A stretch of DNA of 64,000 bases, from positions 105,179-169,178 of the forward strand of contig DAHVDE010000026.1 in the NCBI GenBank assembly GCA_027313705.1. Reading direction: 5' to 3'. The notes under the pieces are model-generated. The model made no database searches. It was given only the letters and a program-made list of their open reading frames with translations, and had not been told where the DNA came from. Each line of letters begins with the position of its first letter. Position 1 is the stretch's first letter. Below are positions 29,901-38,750 of this stretch, piece by piece. The DNA comes from Actinomycetota bacterium. GTDB taxonomy: Bacteria; Actinomycetota; Actinomycetes; Streptosporangiales; Streptosporangiaceae. The position numbers and the translations under genes are program-made.

Positions 29901-30350
29901 CTGATCGACGCCGACGAGTTGCCAGGTCAGGCCGACGGTGATCCGGTTGGCGACGGTGCGGAACTGGCGGAGCTGAGACGCAAGTTCGAGGCAGGCGAGT
30001 GGGGAAGGCGCTGGCCGGCTGCGGTCGAGGTGCCATTCGAGACGCGGATCAGTGACCGGCTGGTGCGCGGCAGGATCGACGCGATCTTCACTGACGGAAC
30101 TGATGGCGGGTTCGACGTCGTCGACTGGAAGACCGGCAGGCCGCCGGGCAGGAACACCGCGGCCGAGCGCGCCGTCGCCGTCCAGCTCGCCGCCTACCGG
30201 CTGGCGTGGGCGGCGCTGGCCGGAGTGCCGGTCGGTGCGGTCCGTGCGGCCTTCTACTACGTAAGGCAGGACCGGACGGTTCGCCCGGCCGACCTGCTGG
30301 ATCAGAGCGGACTGGCCGCCCTGATCCAGGGCATTCCCGCGGCAGGGTAG
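26988..30350 (+). CDS. adnB: AdnB-type UvrD-like helicase/nuclease subunit
   Basis: 1120 aa from GTG 26988, overlapping the adnA stop by 4 bases. The helicase motor has Walker A AGAGSGKS (residues 57-64), motif II VVLLDEFQDSSHAQ, motif III AVGDPCQSIYGWRGAS, HSAKGLQW, and motif VI LAYVAVTRAAYWL. The C-terminal PD-(D/E)xK nuclease includes GTAFHRWLEERFGQ, VRGRIDAIF and VVDWKTG, with Asp1046 and Lys1048. No iron-sulfur cysteine cluster is present, as expected of the second subunit. AdnB is the main translocation motor of the AdnAB heterodimer in mycobacteria. It converges on the VWA gene with 11 bases between stop codons. Confidence 0.93.
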   Translation: MTQATLFDLQPGEPEPPKTRRPRFTPAQLARLLGIEEPTPEQSAVISAPLAPLAVIAGAGSGKSETMAARLVWLVANGFVRPERVLGLTFTRKAAGELATRVRTRLDGLRRVGLVEPAADLDGDPVIATYHAYAGRLLADHALRDGLEPSTRLITPAVAWQLAAKVVAAYDGPMDAIDWVPVTVTAAVVDLSAELSEHLRGPDDIAAAGEWLERRFAELSAGKARPAEAAMRAQRVRTQLLPLVRAYAAAKAEREVIDYGDQLAIAARIALAHPQVGAIERARYQVVLLDEFQDSSHAQLELLRALFGNGHPVTAVGDPCQSIYGWRGASAGNLKRFEVTFPPAEGTRAGTKLLSTSFRNTGRILEVAAGIQRELRTEIADVPALIAPPDRAERGAVICALLDSAGTEAEFAADQVAGLLELPAGIAPDGEPWPAGRRDRVRPSDIAVLCRKRAQFGPLRAALEARGIPVEVVGLGGLLTVAEVADIVATLRVLHSPQASDALVRTLTSPRWRIGPRDLVALGERARQLTRDAGAQEDEPAAAAWSGDFLDQAVADFTAEAGSLAEALEDLGEPSSYSAEGYARLGALAGELRGLRRHVGRPLPELVTEVERVLGLDVEVASRPGLDPAVARADLDAFADAAAAFAGDEREPTLGAFLAYLTAAESEEFGLEAGQVSDTDSVKLATVHSAKGLQWAAVVVPGLSAGARSQNFPARPRLSTRWTDNPRLLPFWLRGDAGDLPGLASLDADSLTSFNLACGARSLAEERRLAYVAVTRAAYWLCGTGYWWGAGKAPLGPSAFLLDIKAACEAGAGRVAAWAGEPAAGAENPVLAEPLTASWPVPPEAAGARYEAVREGGDLVLAALAAEPSQSHAWPVALTVPAEAGRYAQLVAGWAADAELLLAERSRRRADGPSPVELPPRIAVSALVTIAADPAALAARIRRPMPAPPAPNATLGTAFHRWLEERFGQPRLIDADELPGQADGDPVGDGAELAELRRKFEAGEWGRRWPAAVEVPFETRISDRLVRGRIDAIFTDGTDGGFDVVDWKTGRPPGRNTAAERAVAVQLAAYRLAWAALAGVPVGAVRAAFYYVRQDRTVRPADLLDQSGLAALIQGIPAAG

Positions 30351-30361
30351 CGCCTGGCAGC

Positions 30362-31033
30362 CTACTGGGCGAGGCCAGCCAGCGTGATCAGGTCGGTGGC
30401 GAGGTCACGCGGGTTGGTCACCGAGTCGAAGGACACGACGGTAACGTGCTTGGGGTTGGCTTTGACCGCGCTTGAGTACGACGCCAGGGTCTTGTCGTGC
30501 TCGTCGCCGTGGCCGACGATCGCGACAGCGAAATAGGTCCCTGTCTTGGCCTTCTCAAGCACGGCGCCGAAGTCGGCCGCGTCGGTGGCCTCGCCATCGG
30601 TGATGACCAGGGTGAGCAGCGCGGGCCGGTCGAACGCGTCCAGGTCGCCGAACTCCTCCATGTAGTCTTCCTGCGCCGCCCGCCACGCGGGCATGATGGT
30701 CGTGCCGCCGCCGACCTGGATGCCAGCCCACTTGCGGGTGAAGTTCGACGAGTTGAAGTCGCCGAGTTCAGTGTGCAGGTTGCTGAAGCCGTGAATCAGC
30801 AGGCCGCCTTTTTCGTCGCTGCCTGCGGCCTGCTCGGCCTCCGCCTCTGAGTCCTGTGCCTCAAGCGCGGCGACGAACAGCGGCATGGCCTCTGAGACGA
30901 CCTGCCACCTGGTGACCGGCGAGCCGTCCGCCGCCTCCCACTCCATCGACCCGCTGGTGTCAAGCAAGACGACGACTTCTTTCTTCTGCCCCTTTGGCAC
31001 TATGGGCGTCTCTACTCGCGCTGGCTCAGTCAT
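30362..31033 (-). CDS. von Willebrand factor A domain protein
   Basis: 223 aa, nearly all one VWA domain. The metal-ion-dependent adhesion site is DTSGS near residue 25 (VVVLLDTSGSMEWEA), with later elements GGGTTIMPAW near 115 and LVITDGEATD near 150. There is no signal peptide or membrane segment, so it is cytosolic. It resembles the TerY-like or bacterial stand-alone VWA proteins used as scaffolds in metal-stress or MoxR-type systems. No partner gene sits beside it, so the role is open. Confidence 0.8.
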   Translation of the reverse strand: MTEPARVETPIVPKGQKKEVVVLLDTSGSMEWEAADGSPVTRWQVVSEAMPLFVAALEAQDSEAEAEQAAGSDEKGGLLIHGFSNLHTELGDFNSSNFTRKWAGIQVGGGTTIMPAWRAAQEDYMEEFGDLDAFDRPALLTLVITDGEATDAADFGAVLEKAKTGTYFAVAIVGHGDEHDKTLASYSSAVKANPKHVTVVSFDSVTNPRDLATDLITLAGLAQ

Positions 31034-31155
31034 GGCGTCCTTCCCTGATCCGCAAGCTTCGCCTGGCCTTCTCGGTACCGTTGAAGTCAGCCTAGCCTGA
31101 ATATCGCCGGCTAAAGTTCGAAGCTACCCGGCCGACCGATCGAGGTGACACGCGC

Positions 31156-32559
31156 ATGGATACAGCCGTCCGCGACTACATAGCCGCGCATCGCGGTGAC
31201 TTTTTCGCCGCGCTGAAGCAGTGGCTCGCTATTCCCTCGATCTCCGCCGGCCCGAGCCACAGCGGCGACGTGCGGCGGTCGGCCCGCTGGCTGGCCGACT
31301 ACTTGCACAATTCTGGTTTCCCCGTGGCGGAGGTCTGGGAGACGGGCACCCCGGCGGCGCCTGGCCTTCCGGCCGTCTTCGCGCAGTGGCCTGCCGCCGA
31401 CCCGGCCGCGAGGACCGTACTGATTTACGGCCACCACGATGTCCAGCCGGTCGAGCCGCTCGACGAGTGGGACTCGCCGCCGTTCGAGCCGGTGGAGCGT
31501 GACGGCCAGCTGCTTGGCCGCGGCGCCTCGGACGACAAGGGACAGGTGCTGTTCCACGTGCTCGGGCTGGCGGCCTGGCTGGCCAGCCACGGCGCGAGCG
31601 CGCCGCCAGTCACGATCAAGCTGCTCGTTGAGGGCGAGGAAGAGTCAGGTTCCGTGCACTTCGCCGAGTTGCTGCGGCGGGAGCGCGACCGCCTGGCCGC
31701 TGACGTGGTCGTGGTCTCTGACACCAGCATGTGGGCGGCTGACGTGCCGTCCATGTGCACGGGCATGCGCGGCGTCGTCGACGCGCAGATCGACGTCTAC
31801 GGTCCAGAACGCGACCTGCACTCGGGCTCGTTCGGCGGCGCCGTGCCCAACCCGCTGCATGTGCTGTCTGGGCTGCTCGCGGACCTGCACGACGCGCAGG
31901 GGCGGGTCACGCTGCCCGGTTACTACGACAAGGTGGCCGGGCTCACAGACGCCGAGCGCGAATTGTTCGCGAAACTGCCTTTCGACGAGAAGGCCTGGCT
32001 GGCCACGGCGGGCAACAGCGGCGCGGCTTCCGGCGAGGCCGGCTTCTCCACGATCGAGCGGATCTGGGCGCGGCCGACCGCGGAAGTCAACGGCATGTGG
32101 GGCGGTCACACCGGCGCGGGAGGCAAGACCATCGTGCCTAAAGAGGCGCACGCCAAGCTTTCCTTCAGGCTCGTCGCGCACCAGGACCCGGCCGACGTGC
32201 CAGGCATGCTGCGTCAGTTCGTCGCCGAGCGAACCCCTGAAGGCGTCGACGTCGCGGTGACCTGCGAAGGTCCAGGGGTGCGGCCCTGCTTTTCGCCGAT
32301 CGACTCGCCCGAGGTCGCCGCAGGCAGGCGGGCCATGGAGCGGGCATTCGGCCAGGAGATCCTGTTCACCAGGGAAGGTGGCAGCGGGCCTGAGGCCGAC
32401 CTGGCCGATATCCTCGGCGCCCCGCTCGTGTTCATCGCCGTCGGCCTCGACGAGGACCAGATCCACGCGCCTAACGAGCGGGTCGACATGGGCCTGCTGC
32501 TGAAGGGCGCGGAAACGGCGGCCTACCTCTGGGACGAGCTGGCGGCGCTGGCGGACTGA
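31156..32559 (+). CDS. M20-family dipeptidase
   Basis: 467 aa metallopeptidase of the M20 carnosinase/dipeptidase type. Zinc-site blocks are YGHHDVQPVEPLDEW (first His/Asp), RGASDDKGQ (bridging Asp), and LVEGEEESGS (catalytic Glu and metal Glu), with a distal GGSGPEADLADILG and a C-terminal IHAPNERVDM carrying the final His. The dimerisation domain is inserted at about residues 205-370. The enzyme probably hydrolyses dipeptides or N-acyl amino acids in the cytosol. GGTGA lies upstream of the ATG. The substrate cannot be told from sequence. Confidence 0.88.
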   Translation: MDTAVRDYIAAHRGDFFAALKQWLAIPSISAGPSHSGDVRRSARWLADYLHNSGFPVAEVWETGTPAAPGLPAVFAQWPAADPAARTVLIYGHHDVQPVEPLDEWDSPPFEPVERDGQLLGRGASDDKGQVLFHVLGLAAWLASHGASAPPVTIKLLVEGEEESGSVHFAELLRRERDRLAADVVVVSDTSMWAADVPSMCTGMRGVVDAQIDVYGPERDLHSGSFGGAVPNPLHVLSGLLADLHDAQGRVTLPGYYDKVAGLTDAERELFAKLPFDEKAWLATAGNSGAASGEAGFSTIERIWARPTAEVNGMWGGHTGAGGKTIVPKEAHAKLSFRLVAHQDPADVPGMLRQFVAERTPEGVDVAVTCEGPGVRPCFSPIDSPEVAAGRRAMERAFGQEILFTREGGSGPEADLADILGAPLVFIAVGLDEDQIHAPNERVDMGLLLKGAETAAYLWDELAALAD

Positions 32560-32597
32560 GAGTCCTGCGGACGGGACAAAGATCGTATTCTTGGTCA

Positions 32598-33539
32598 GTG
32601 GCCCCTTCCGCGCTCGCGCTTACCAGAAGCCAGGTCGAGCGATCGGCTCCGCTGCGTACCGACGAGGAATGGCTCGGTGCCGCCTGGGCTGACCCGCGCA
32701 CCAGGGTGCTTCTGGTCTCGAACGGCCAGGCGCTGATCAGGGCCGACGCGCCGGAGGCGGGCGCAGAGCTGGTCTTCGTCACGGCCGGGCAGGCTCCCGC
32801 TGGGGTCAGGTTCCTGCTCGGGGTCGACGCCGGGCAGGTGGCCTACTTCGGGGTGCTTGCCGCGCTCAGTGACGACCTGCCCGGCACCAGGCGAGCCGGC
32901 TTGCGCGAGGCAGGGCACCTGCTCAGCGATCGGGACGCTGGCCTGCTTACCAACGCCATCGGCCTGGCCAACTGGCATGAGGTCGCCGCCTTCTGCCCCA
33001 GGTGCGGCAGCCCCACGCAGGTCATCATGGCCGGCCATGCCCGCAAGTGCGTCAATGACGGCAGCGAGCACTTTCCCAGATGCGACCCGGCGGTCATCAT
33101 GCTGGTCACCGATCCGGCGGACCGGTGCCTGCTGGCCAGGAACGTGCAGTGGCCGGCCGGCCGGGTATCTGTGCTCGCCGGGTTCGTGGAAACCGGCGAG
33201 TCGGCCGAGCAGGCGGTTGCCCGCGAGGTCTACGAGGAGACCGGCATCACCGTCACCAAGGTCAGCTATCAGGCGAGTCAGCCCTGGCCGATGCCGCACA
33301 GCCTGATGCTCGGCTTCCGCGCCGAGACGGCAGGCACGGCGATCCGGGTCGACGCCGAGGAAATCGCCGAAGCGGCCTGGTACAGCCGTGCGGACCTGAA
33401 GCAGGCGATCGAAGCAGGCGACCTGGCGATGCCGCCTTCGCTGTCGATCTCACGGTGGCTGATCGAGACCTGGTACGGCGGCCGCTTGCCCAGGGCGCCC
33501 AGGCGGGGCGGCTTACCTGAGCAGCAGCCTGGCGGCTAG
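32598..33539 (+). CDS. nudC: NAD(+) diphosphatase (NADH pyrophosphatase)
   Basis: 313 aa from GTG 32598. A zinc-ribbon-like region has Cys133, Cys136, Cys151 and Cys162. The last spacing is unusual, since in many NudC proteins the second pair is closer. The Nudix box is GFVETGESAEQ...REVYEETGI at residues 195-217, and the NudC-specific SQPWPMPHSLM follows. NudC hydrolyses NAD(H) to NMN(H) and AMP, and in other bacteria removes NAD caps from RNA. It overlaps the kstR 3' end by 27 bases, tail to tail. nudC near adnAB is also seen in mycobacteria. Confidence 0.92.
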   Translation: MAPSALALTRSQVERSAPLRTDEEWLGAAWADPRTRVLLVSNGQALIRADAPEAGAELVFVTAGQAPAGVRFLLGVDAGQVAYFGVLAALSDDLPGTRRAGLREAGHLLSDRDAGLLTNAIGLANWHEVAAFCPRCGSPTQVIMAGHARKCVNDGSEHFPRCDPAVIMLVTDPADRCLLARNVQWPAGRVSVLAGFVETGESAEQAVAREVYEETGITVTKVSYQASQPWPMPHSLMLGFRAETAGTAIRVDAEEIAEAAWYSRADLKQAIEAGDLAMPPSLSISRWLIETWYGGRLPRAPRRGGLPEQQPGG

Positions 33540-34145
33540 CTCGAGTTGGGTGGCCACGTCCTTTGCTGACGCTCGCCTGGTAACCCAGGCCACCAGGTTA
33601 GACAGCCATACATCGCCGACGACACGCGCGATCGCCCGTTCGTCGGCGGTCGGCTCGCCCTCGTGCATCGCCCCGGTCAGCATCTCTTCCATGAGGCTGG
33701 CCACGGCGTTGACCTCGCTGGCCGCGCTCGGGTCTGCGAACATGAACGCCCTGGTCATTGCCTCGCACAGCAGCGGTTCCCGCTGCATGCTCTTGGTGAC
33801 CTTGCTGAGCACGTAGATCATGCGATCCGCACGGGTCTTGCCAGGGATCGGCGCCAGGTCGAGTTTTTCCTTGGCTCGCTCGAACTCGCGCGCCAGCCCC
33901 GACACCAGCAAGTGATTCTTGGAAGGGAAATACCTGTACAGCGTGCCGAGGGCGACGTCGGCACGCTCCGCGACCGCGCGCATCTGGACCGCGTCGTACC
34001 CGCCCTTGGAAGCCAGGGCCAGGGTCGCGTCGAGTATCCGCCTGCGCCGCTCGCGCTGAGCGGCTGACCCTAGTTCCGCTTCGGCAGGCCCGCTCACGCT
34101 CTCGGCGGCTGCCGGGGATCGGCCGGCTGTTTTCGCAGGTGACAT
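33513..34145 (-). CDS. kstR: TetR-family steroid catabolism repressor KstR
   Basis: 210 aa from ATG 34145, which has GAGAGGG upstream. An in-frame ATG at 34196 is less likely. The N-terminal TetR HTH (RRRILDATLALASKGGYDAV, then MRAVAERADVALGTLYRYF) and the effector domain (EAMTRAFMFADPSAASEV, DVWLSNLVAWVTRRAS) are very close to mycobacterial KstR, which represses cholesterol catabolic genes and is released by a steroid CoA thioester. It is divergent from the fadE34 operon, with a KstR operator in between, as in mycobacteria. Autoregulation is therefore likely. Confidence 0.93.
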   Translation of the reverse strand: MSPAKTAGRSPAAAESVSGPAEAELGSAAQRERRRRILDATLALASKGGYDAVQMRAVAERADVALGTLYRYFPSKNHLLVSGLAREFERAKEKLDLAPIPGKTRADRMIYVLSKVTKSMQREPLLCEAMTRAFMFADPSAASEVNAVASLMEEMLTGAMHEGEPTADERAIARVVGDVWLSNLVAWVTRRASAKDVATQLELAARLLLR

Positions 34146-34216
34146 ATCACCCTCTCGACGCGTCCCGCCGATCTTAGCCGCCAGGAGCGGCGCCATGTCG
34201 CGGCGGCGGTTCTTAT

Positions 34217-34230
34217 TGTAACGTGTTCTA
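34217..34230. promoter_or_regulatory. KstR operator in the kstR/fadE34 divergent promoter
   Basis: tgtaacgtgttcta matches the known KstR consensus TnnAACnnGTTnnA at every fixed position. It lies 72 bases before the kstR ATG and 43 bases before the fadE34 TTG, so it can control both. Binding is inferred from the motif and from the adjacent kstR gene. Confidence 0.85.
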
Positions 34231-34272
34231 GTTGTGCGGCTCGATCAGCTAGCGGATCACCTGGGAGAACAG

Positions 34273-36486
34273 TTGGCCATCGCTCTGACTTCCGAGCAGC
34301 TGGCCCTTGCGGAGACCATCGCGCAATGGGCGAAGCGCGCCAGTACGCTTGCGGCGGTCCGCGAGCTTGAGACACGCGGCGGCCGCACCGGCGAGCAGCC
34401 GCCAGGCTTCGCGGACCTGGCCGGCCTGGCCGAGATCGGCGTCTTCTCGATCGCGCGGGCGCAAAGCGAAGGCGGCGCGGGCGGCAGCGCTGTCGATGTC
34501 GTCGTGGTCGCCGCCGGGCTTGCCGCGGTGCTGGCCCCAGGACCTGTGCTGCCGAGCCTGCTCGCCTCGCTGGTGCTGGCAGGCTCGCACGCGACGGCGC
34601 TGGCTGACGATCTCGGGGCGGGCACCGCCTCGGTCGCGGTGCCGCTGCGTGCCGGAGGGCTCACCGCGGCCGAGGCCCCTGACGGCAGCCTGACCGTCTC
34701 TGGAACTGCCAGCCTGGTGCTCGGGGCTGGCGACACCACGCATCTGCTGCTCGCGGCCGAAGCGGACGCGGGCGAGATCTGGTTCCTGCTCGAGTCGTCC
34801 AGGCCAGGTGTTCACATCGCAGCCAGGGCGCCGGTGGACTTCTCCCGCGCCCTCGGTGACGTCACGCTGACCGGGTACCAGGTATCGCCAGATCAGGTCA
34901 TTTCCGGACTTCGGGCCGGGCTGGTCAGTGACCTCGCGGCTACTCTGGCGGCGGCAGAAGCCGCCGGGGTCGCCGCCTGGTGCGTGCGCACCGCCGCGGA
35001 GTACGCCAAGACCAGGCAGCAGTTCGGCCGGCCAATAGGCTCCTTTCAGGCCATCAAGCACCTTTGCGCAACCATGCTCGGCCGCTCTGAACTGGCCGCG
35101 GCCCTGGCCTGGGACGCCGCCTGCGCGGCCGGCGAGGAACAGGACGAACTGCCGCTCGCTGCTGCCGCGGCGGCGGCGATCGCACTCGACGCGGCCGTCG
35201 AGAACGCCAAGGACGCCATTCAGGTGCTCGGCGGCATCGGCTTCACCTGGGAACACGACGCGCACCTGTACCTGCGCCGCGCCCTTTCGCTGCGGCAGTT
35301 GCTCGGCGGCAGCGCCCTGTGGCGAGCGGAGGCGGCCGAGCTTGCGATGGCCGGCAGCCGTAGGCACCGGGTCGGGCCGCAGGAGTCTGACCGGGCGGCT
35401 GAGCTGAGGAAGGCGGCGGCGCTTGTCGCCAGGGCGATCTCGGCCGTCCCGCCCGAGCGCGTGCGCAAAGGGCTCGCCGAGGTCGGGTACATGGCGCCGT
35501 CCTGGCCGGTGCCCTACGGTCTCGGCGCATCGGCCGCTCAGGTACAGATCATCGACGAAGAACTGGCCGCGGCCGGGATCACCAGGCCAGACCTCGCCAT
35601 CGGCAACTGGGCGATCCCGGCCATAGCCAGGCACGGCACGGCGGAGCAGCTGGCTAGGTTCGCCGAGCCGACGCTGCGCGGCGACATCACCTGGTGCCAG
35701 TTGTTCAGCGAGCCTGAGGCAGGTTCGGATCTCGCGTCGCTGCGGACCAGGGCGGTAAGAGTGCACAGGGACGGTCAGCCGGCCGGCTGGTCGCTTACCG
35801 GGCAGAAGGTGTGGACCTCACTGGCCCGCCAGGCCGACTGGGCGATCTGCCTGGCCAGGACCGACCCCGACGTGCCTAAGCACCAGGGGATCAGCTACTT
35901 CCTTGTGCCGATGCGCGGCCCCGGCATCGAGATCAGGCCGTTGCGCGAGATGACCGGCAGGGAAATGTTCAACCAGGTGTTCCTCGACGACGTGTTCGTT
36001 CCTGACGACTGCCTGGTCGGCCAGCCAGGCGACGGCTGGAAGATCGCGAGGACCACGCTGGCTTCCGAGCGCGTCGCGATGGCTGGCGGCGGCGGGCTCA
36101 GCATCGAAGTAGAAGAACTGCTGGCAACCGCCGTCGAGGCCGGCCCTGCCGCCGAGTTCGACCCGGTGATGCTCGACGAGATCGGCGCGCGGCTGGCGGA
36201 GAACCTGGCTTTGTCTGCGATGGACGGCCGGCTGGCCGATGGCGGCCAGCCAGATTCACTGGCGGCGGTGCGGAAGCTGCTCGGGGTGGCGCACCGTCAG
36301 GCGGTAGCCGAGAGCGCGCTGGTCTTGTGCGGTGAGCGCGGTGCCGCGGCCGACGGGTATGCGGCCGACGCGGTCGGGGAGTTCTTGCTGACCAGGTGCC
36401 TGTCCATCGCGGGCGGCACCACTCAGGTCCTGCTGACCCTGGTGGCCGAGCGAGTGCTCGGGCTGCCGCGTGAAGACGGGCGGTGA
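34273..36486 (+). CDS. fadE34: Double-domain acyl-CoA dehydrogenase FadE34/ChsE3-like
   Basis: 737 aa from TTG 34273, preferred because GGGAG lies upstream and the product then starts LAIALTSEQLALAETIAQWA. GTG 34234 is the longer alternative. Two fused acyl-CoA dehydrogenase units are visible: ~1-370 (RTAAEYAKTRQQFGRPIGSF, then IQVLGGIGFTWEHDAHLYLR) and ~380-737 (TWCQLFSEPEAGSDLASL, LSIAGGTTQVLL). This fusion is typical of FadE34, which in mycobacteria dehydrogenates a cholesterol side-chain CoA thioester (C24 stage). It is the first gene of the KstR-controlled side-chain operon. Confidence 0.88.
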   Translation: MAIALTSEQLALAETIAQWAKRASTLAAVRELETRGGRTGEQPPGFADLAGLAEIGVFSIARAQSEGGAGGSAVDVVVVAAGLAAVLAPGPVLPSLLASLVLAGSHATALADDLGAGTASVAVPLRAGGLTAAEAPDGSLTVSGTASLVLGAGDTTHLLLAAEADAGEIWFLLESSRPGVHIAARAPVDFSRALGDVTLTGYQVSPDQVISGLRAGLVSDLAATLAAAEAAGVAAWCVRTAAEYAKTRQQFGRPIGSFQAIKHLCATMLGRSELAAALAWDAACAAGEEQDELPLAAAAAAAIALDAAVENAKDAIQVLGGIGFTWEHDAHLYLRRALSLRQLLGGSALWRAEAAELAMAGSRRHRVGPQESDRAAELRKAAALVARAISAVPPERVRKGLAEVGYMAPSWPVPYGLGASAAQVQIIDEELAAAGITRPDLAIGNWAIPAIARHGTAEQLARFAEPTLRGDITWCQLFSEPEAGSDLASLRTRAVRVHRDGQPAGWSLTGQKVWTSLARQADWAICLARTDPDVPKHQGISYFLVPMRGPGIEIRPLREMTGREMFNQVFLDDVFVPDDCLVGQPGDGWKIARTTLASERVAMAGGGGLSIEVEELLATAVEAGPAAEFDPVMLDEIGARLAENLALSAMDGRLADGGQPDSLAAVRKLLGVAHRQAVAESALVLCGERGAAADGYAADAVGEFLLTRCLSIAGGTTQVLLTLVAERVLGLPREDGR

Positions 36487-36489
36487 AGC

Positions 36490-37560
36490 TTGGATTTCGA
36501 GCTGACAGACGCCCAGGCGGTGATCGCCTCCTCGGCCGCGAAAGTGCTCGCCGATGCCGCCGGCTGGCATCAGGAGGCCTGGGCAGGAGAGTACGCCTGG
36601 AAGGCCCTGGCGAAGGCCGGGCTGCTCGCGCTTGCCTTGCCCGGCTGGATGGACGGCGACGATCTCGGCGTGCTCGACGTGGCTGTGCTGCTCACCGAGA
36701 TCGGGCGGCGGGCAGTGTCCTTGCCCGCGCTGGCCACGGTCATGCTCGGCGTGCTTCCTGTGACGAGGTGGGGCAGCAGGGAACTGACCGGGCTCGCGCT
36801 TGCCGGGGTCGGCACCGGCGAGGTACTGCTGACCGCGGCGATACGAGAGCGGTCCAGCGTGCTCCCGGCGCGGCCTGCCACCGCGGCCGACCTGGCGGCG
36901 GGCACCGTCACCGGGGTCAAGGTCGGGGTGAGTTACGCAGCGCAGGCCAAGTGGATCCTGGTTCCCGCCGCCGTGGCGGGCGGGGGCAAGGTGGTGGCCG
37001 TGGTCGACAGGTTCGCGGCCGGGGTCACCCTGACGGCGACGCCCGCCTCCGGGGCAGGTCCCGAATACACCGTCTCCCTGACCGGGGCTCGGGTGGCTGG
37101 TTTCTTGCCGGAAAATGCCTTTACTGATCTTTACCGTCTAGCCGGCGCGGGGGCTGCCGCGATGGGCGACGGCGCGCTGGCCGGGGCGCTCGACCTGACC
37201 GCCGGGTACGTGGCCAAGCGTGAGCAATTCGGCCGCCCCCTGGCGACCTTCCAGGCGGTGGCGCAGCAGATCGCCGACGTCTACATCGCCGCCAGGACGC
37301 TGCACCTGGCGGCGCTTTCCGCGTGCTGGCGGCTGGCCGCCGGGCTCGACGCGGACGCCGATCTGGATATCGCGGCCTACTGGCTCGCGAAGGAGGCGCC
37401 CGCGGCCCTGCGCACCTGTCATCACTTGCATGGCGGGATCGGGGTGGATGTCGAATACCCGTTGCACAGGTATTCGGCGATGATTACCGACCTTTGCCGG
37501 TTCGCCGGCGGGGCTGATTTCCGGCTCGAGGCGCTGGCGGAGGCTTTTGATGTTCATTGA
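36490..37560 (+). CDS. chsE1: Acyl-CoA dehydrogenase, ChsE1/FadE28-like subunit
   Basis: 356 aa from TTG 36490 (LDFELTDAQAVIASSAAKVL), 3 bases after the fadE34 stop. A C-terminal acyl-CoA dehydrogenase domain is clear: LTAGYVAKREQFGRPLATFQ, then ACWRLAAGLDADADLDIAAY and HHLHGGIGVDVEYPLHRYS. The N-terminal half is divergent. In mycobacteria ChsE1 and ChsE2 form a heterotetramer that oxidises the three-carbon steroid side chain (3-oxo-pregnene-carboxyl-CoA). The next gene supplies the ChsE2-like partner and overlaps by 11 bases. The subunit assignment rests on context and length. Confidence 0.8.
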   Translation: MDFELTDAQAVIASSAAKVLADAAGWHQEAWAGEYAWKALAKAGLLALALPGWMDGDDLGVLDVAVLLTEIGRRAVSLPALATVMLGVLPVTRWGSRELTGLALAGVGTGEVLLTAAIRERSSVLPARPATAADLAAGTVTGVKVGVSYAAQAKWILVPAAVAGGGKVVAVVDRFAAGVTLTATPASGAGPEYTVSLTGARVAGFLPENAFTDLYRLAGAGAAAMGDGALAGALDLTAGYVAKREQFGRPLATFQAVAQQIADVYIAARTLHLAALSACWRLAAGLDADADLDIAAYWLAKEAPAALRTCHHLHGGIGVDVEYPLHRYSAMITDLCRFAGGADFRLEALAEAFDVH

Positions 37561-38713
37561 GCTGACCGAGGATCAGGTGGCGCTCAGGGACGAATTGCGG
37601 AACTATTTCGCCGGGCTGATCCCTCCGTCAGAACGCGAGGCGATGCTCACCGACAGACACGGGGAGATTTACCGCGACCTGGTCAAGCGGATGGGTGCGG
37701 ACGGCTGGCTAGGGGTCGGCTGGCCGCTTGAGTACGGCGGGCGCGGCTTCGGGCAGGTCGAACAGCAGATCTTCGTCACCGAAGCCGCGCGTGCCGATGT
37801 GCCGCTGCCGTCGGTGACGTTGCAGACGGTCGGGCCGACGTTGCAGGAATTCGGCACCGGCGAGCAGAAGGCGCTCTTCCTGCCGCGGATTCTCGCTGGT
37901 GACGTGCATTTCGCGATCGGATATACCGAGCCGGCGGCGGGTACCGATCTCGCTTCGCTGACCACGCGGGCGGTGCGGGACGGCGACCATTACGTGGTGA
38001 ACGGGCAGAAGGTTTTCACCACGGGGGCACATGACGCTGACTTCATCTGGCTGGCGTGCCGCACCGATCCGGTCGCGCCTAAGCACAAGGGCATTTCGAT
38101 CCTGATCGTGGATACCGCCGATCCTGGCTTCTCGTGGACGCCGGTGATCACCGCGGACGGCGCGCATCACGTGAACGCGACCTACTACTCCGACGTGCGG
38201 GTGCCCGTCGGGCTGCGAGTCGGGGAGGAGAACGCGGGCTGGCGGCTCGTCACCACGCAGCTGAACCACGAGCGGGTCATGCTCGGGCCATCAGGGCGGC
38301 TCGGCGCGCTGCTTGACCGGGTGCGTGACTGGGCAGACTCGACGACGGGGGCGGACGGCGTGCTGCTTTCCCTGCGGCCTGACGTGCGCAGGGTGCTGGC
38401 GGAAGTACGTGCCAGCATGCGGGTGAACGAGCTGCTGAACTGGCAGGTCGCGGTCGCTGAGAAGGTATCGGTCGCCGACGCTTCGGCAACGAAGGTCTTT
38501 GGTTCCGTGCGGATACAGCAGTTCGGGCAGTCGCTGGCCGACCTCGTGGGGCGGCACGGGGACGCCGCCGACCCGGCTACCTCGGCACTGATGCGGTGGC
38601 TTGACGTTCAGGTGAAGCGGAATCTCGTGCTCACCTTCGGCGGCGGGGTCAACGAGGTCCAGCGGGAACTGATCGCGATGGCCGGGCTGAAGCTGCCGCG
38701 GGTGCCGCGGTGA
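37550..38713 (+). CDS. chsE2: Acyl-CoA dehydrogenase, ChsE2/FadE29-like subunit
   Basis: 387 aa from ATG 37550, which has GGAGG 6 bases upstream inside the previous gene. Full acyl-CoA dehydrogenase fold: GADGWLGVGWPLEYGGRGF, the FAD-binding block FAIGYTEPAAGTDLASLTTR, and YVVNGQKVFTTGAHDADF. The C-terminal region lacks the usual strong catalytic GGxG/Glu block and instead has LTFGGGVNEVQRELIAMAGL, as in FadE29-type proteins. It is the partner of the preceding subunit, and the 11-base overlap supports equal expression. It probably acts on the propionyl side chain of the steroid CoA thioester. Confidence 0.85.
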   Translation: MFIELTEDQVALRDELRNYFAGLIPPSEREAMLTDRHGEIYRDLVKRMGADGWLGVGWPLEYGGRGFGQVEQQIFVTEAARADVPLPSVTLQTVGPTLQEFGTGEQKALFLPRILAGDVHFAIGYTEPAAGTDLASLTTRAVRDGDHYVVNGQKVFTTGAHDADFIWLACRTDPVAPKHKGISILIVDTADPGFSWTPVITADGAHHVNATYYSDVRVPVGLRVGEENAGWRLVTTQLNHERVMLGPSGRLGALLDRVRDWADSTTGADGVLLSLRPDVRRVLAEVRASMRVNELLNWQVAVAEKVSVADASATKVFGSVRIQQFGQSLADLVGRHGDAADPATSALMRWLDVQVKRNLVLTFGGGVNEVQRELIAMAGLKLPRVPR

Positions 38714-38750
38714 GGGCGGACCTGGCGGGCAAGGAGTGAGCGGAGGAGAC

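Noticed and set aside
33001..33092. Odd zinc-ligand spacing in NudC as a sign of inactivation
   Set aside because: The Nudix box and SQPWP motif are intact, and the ribbon region is variable in the family.
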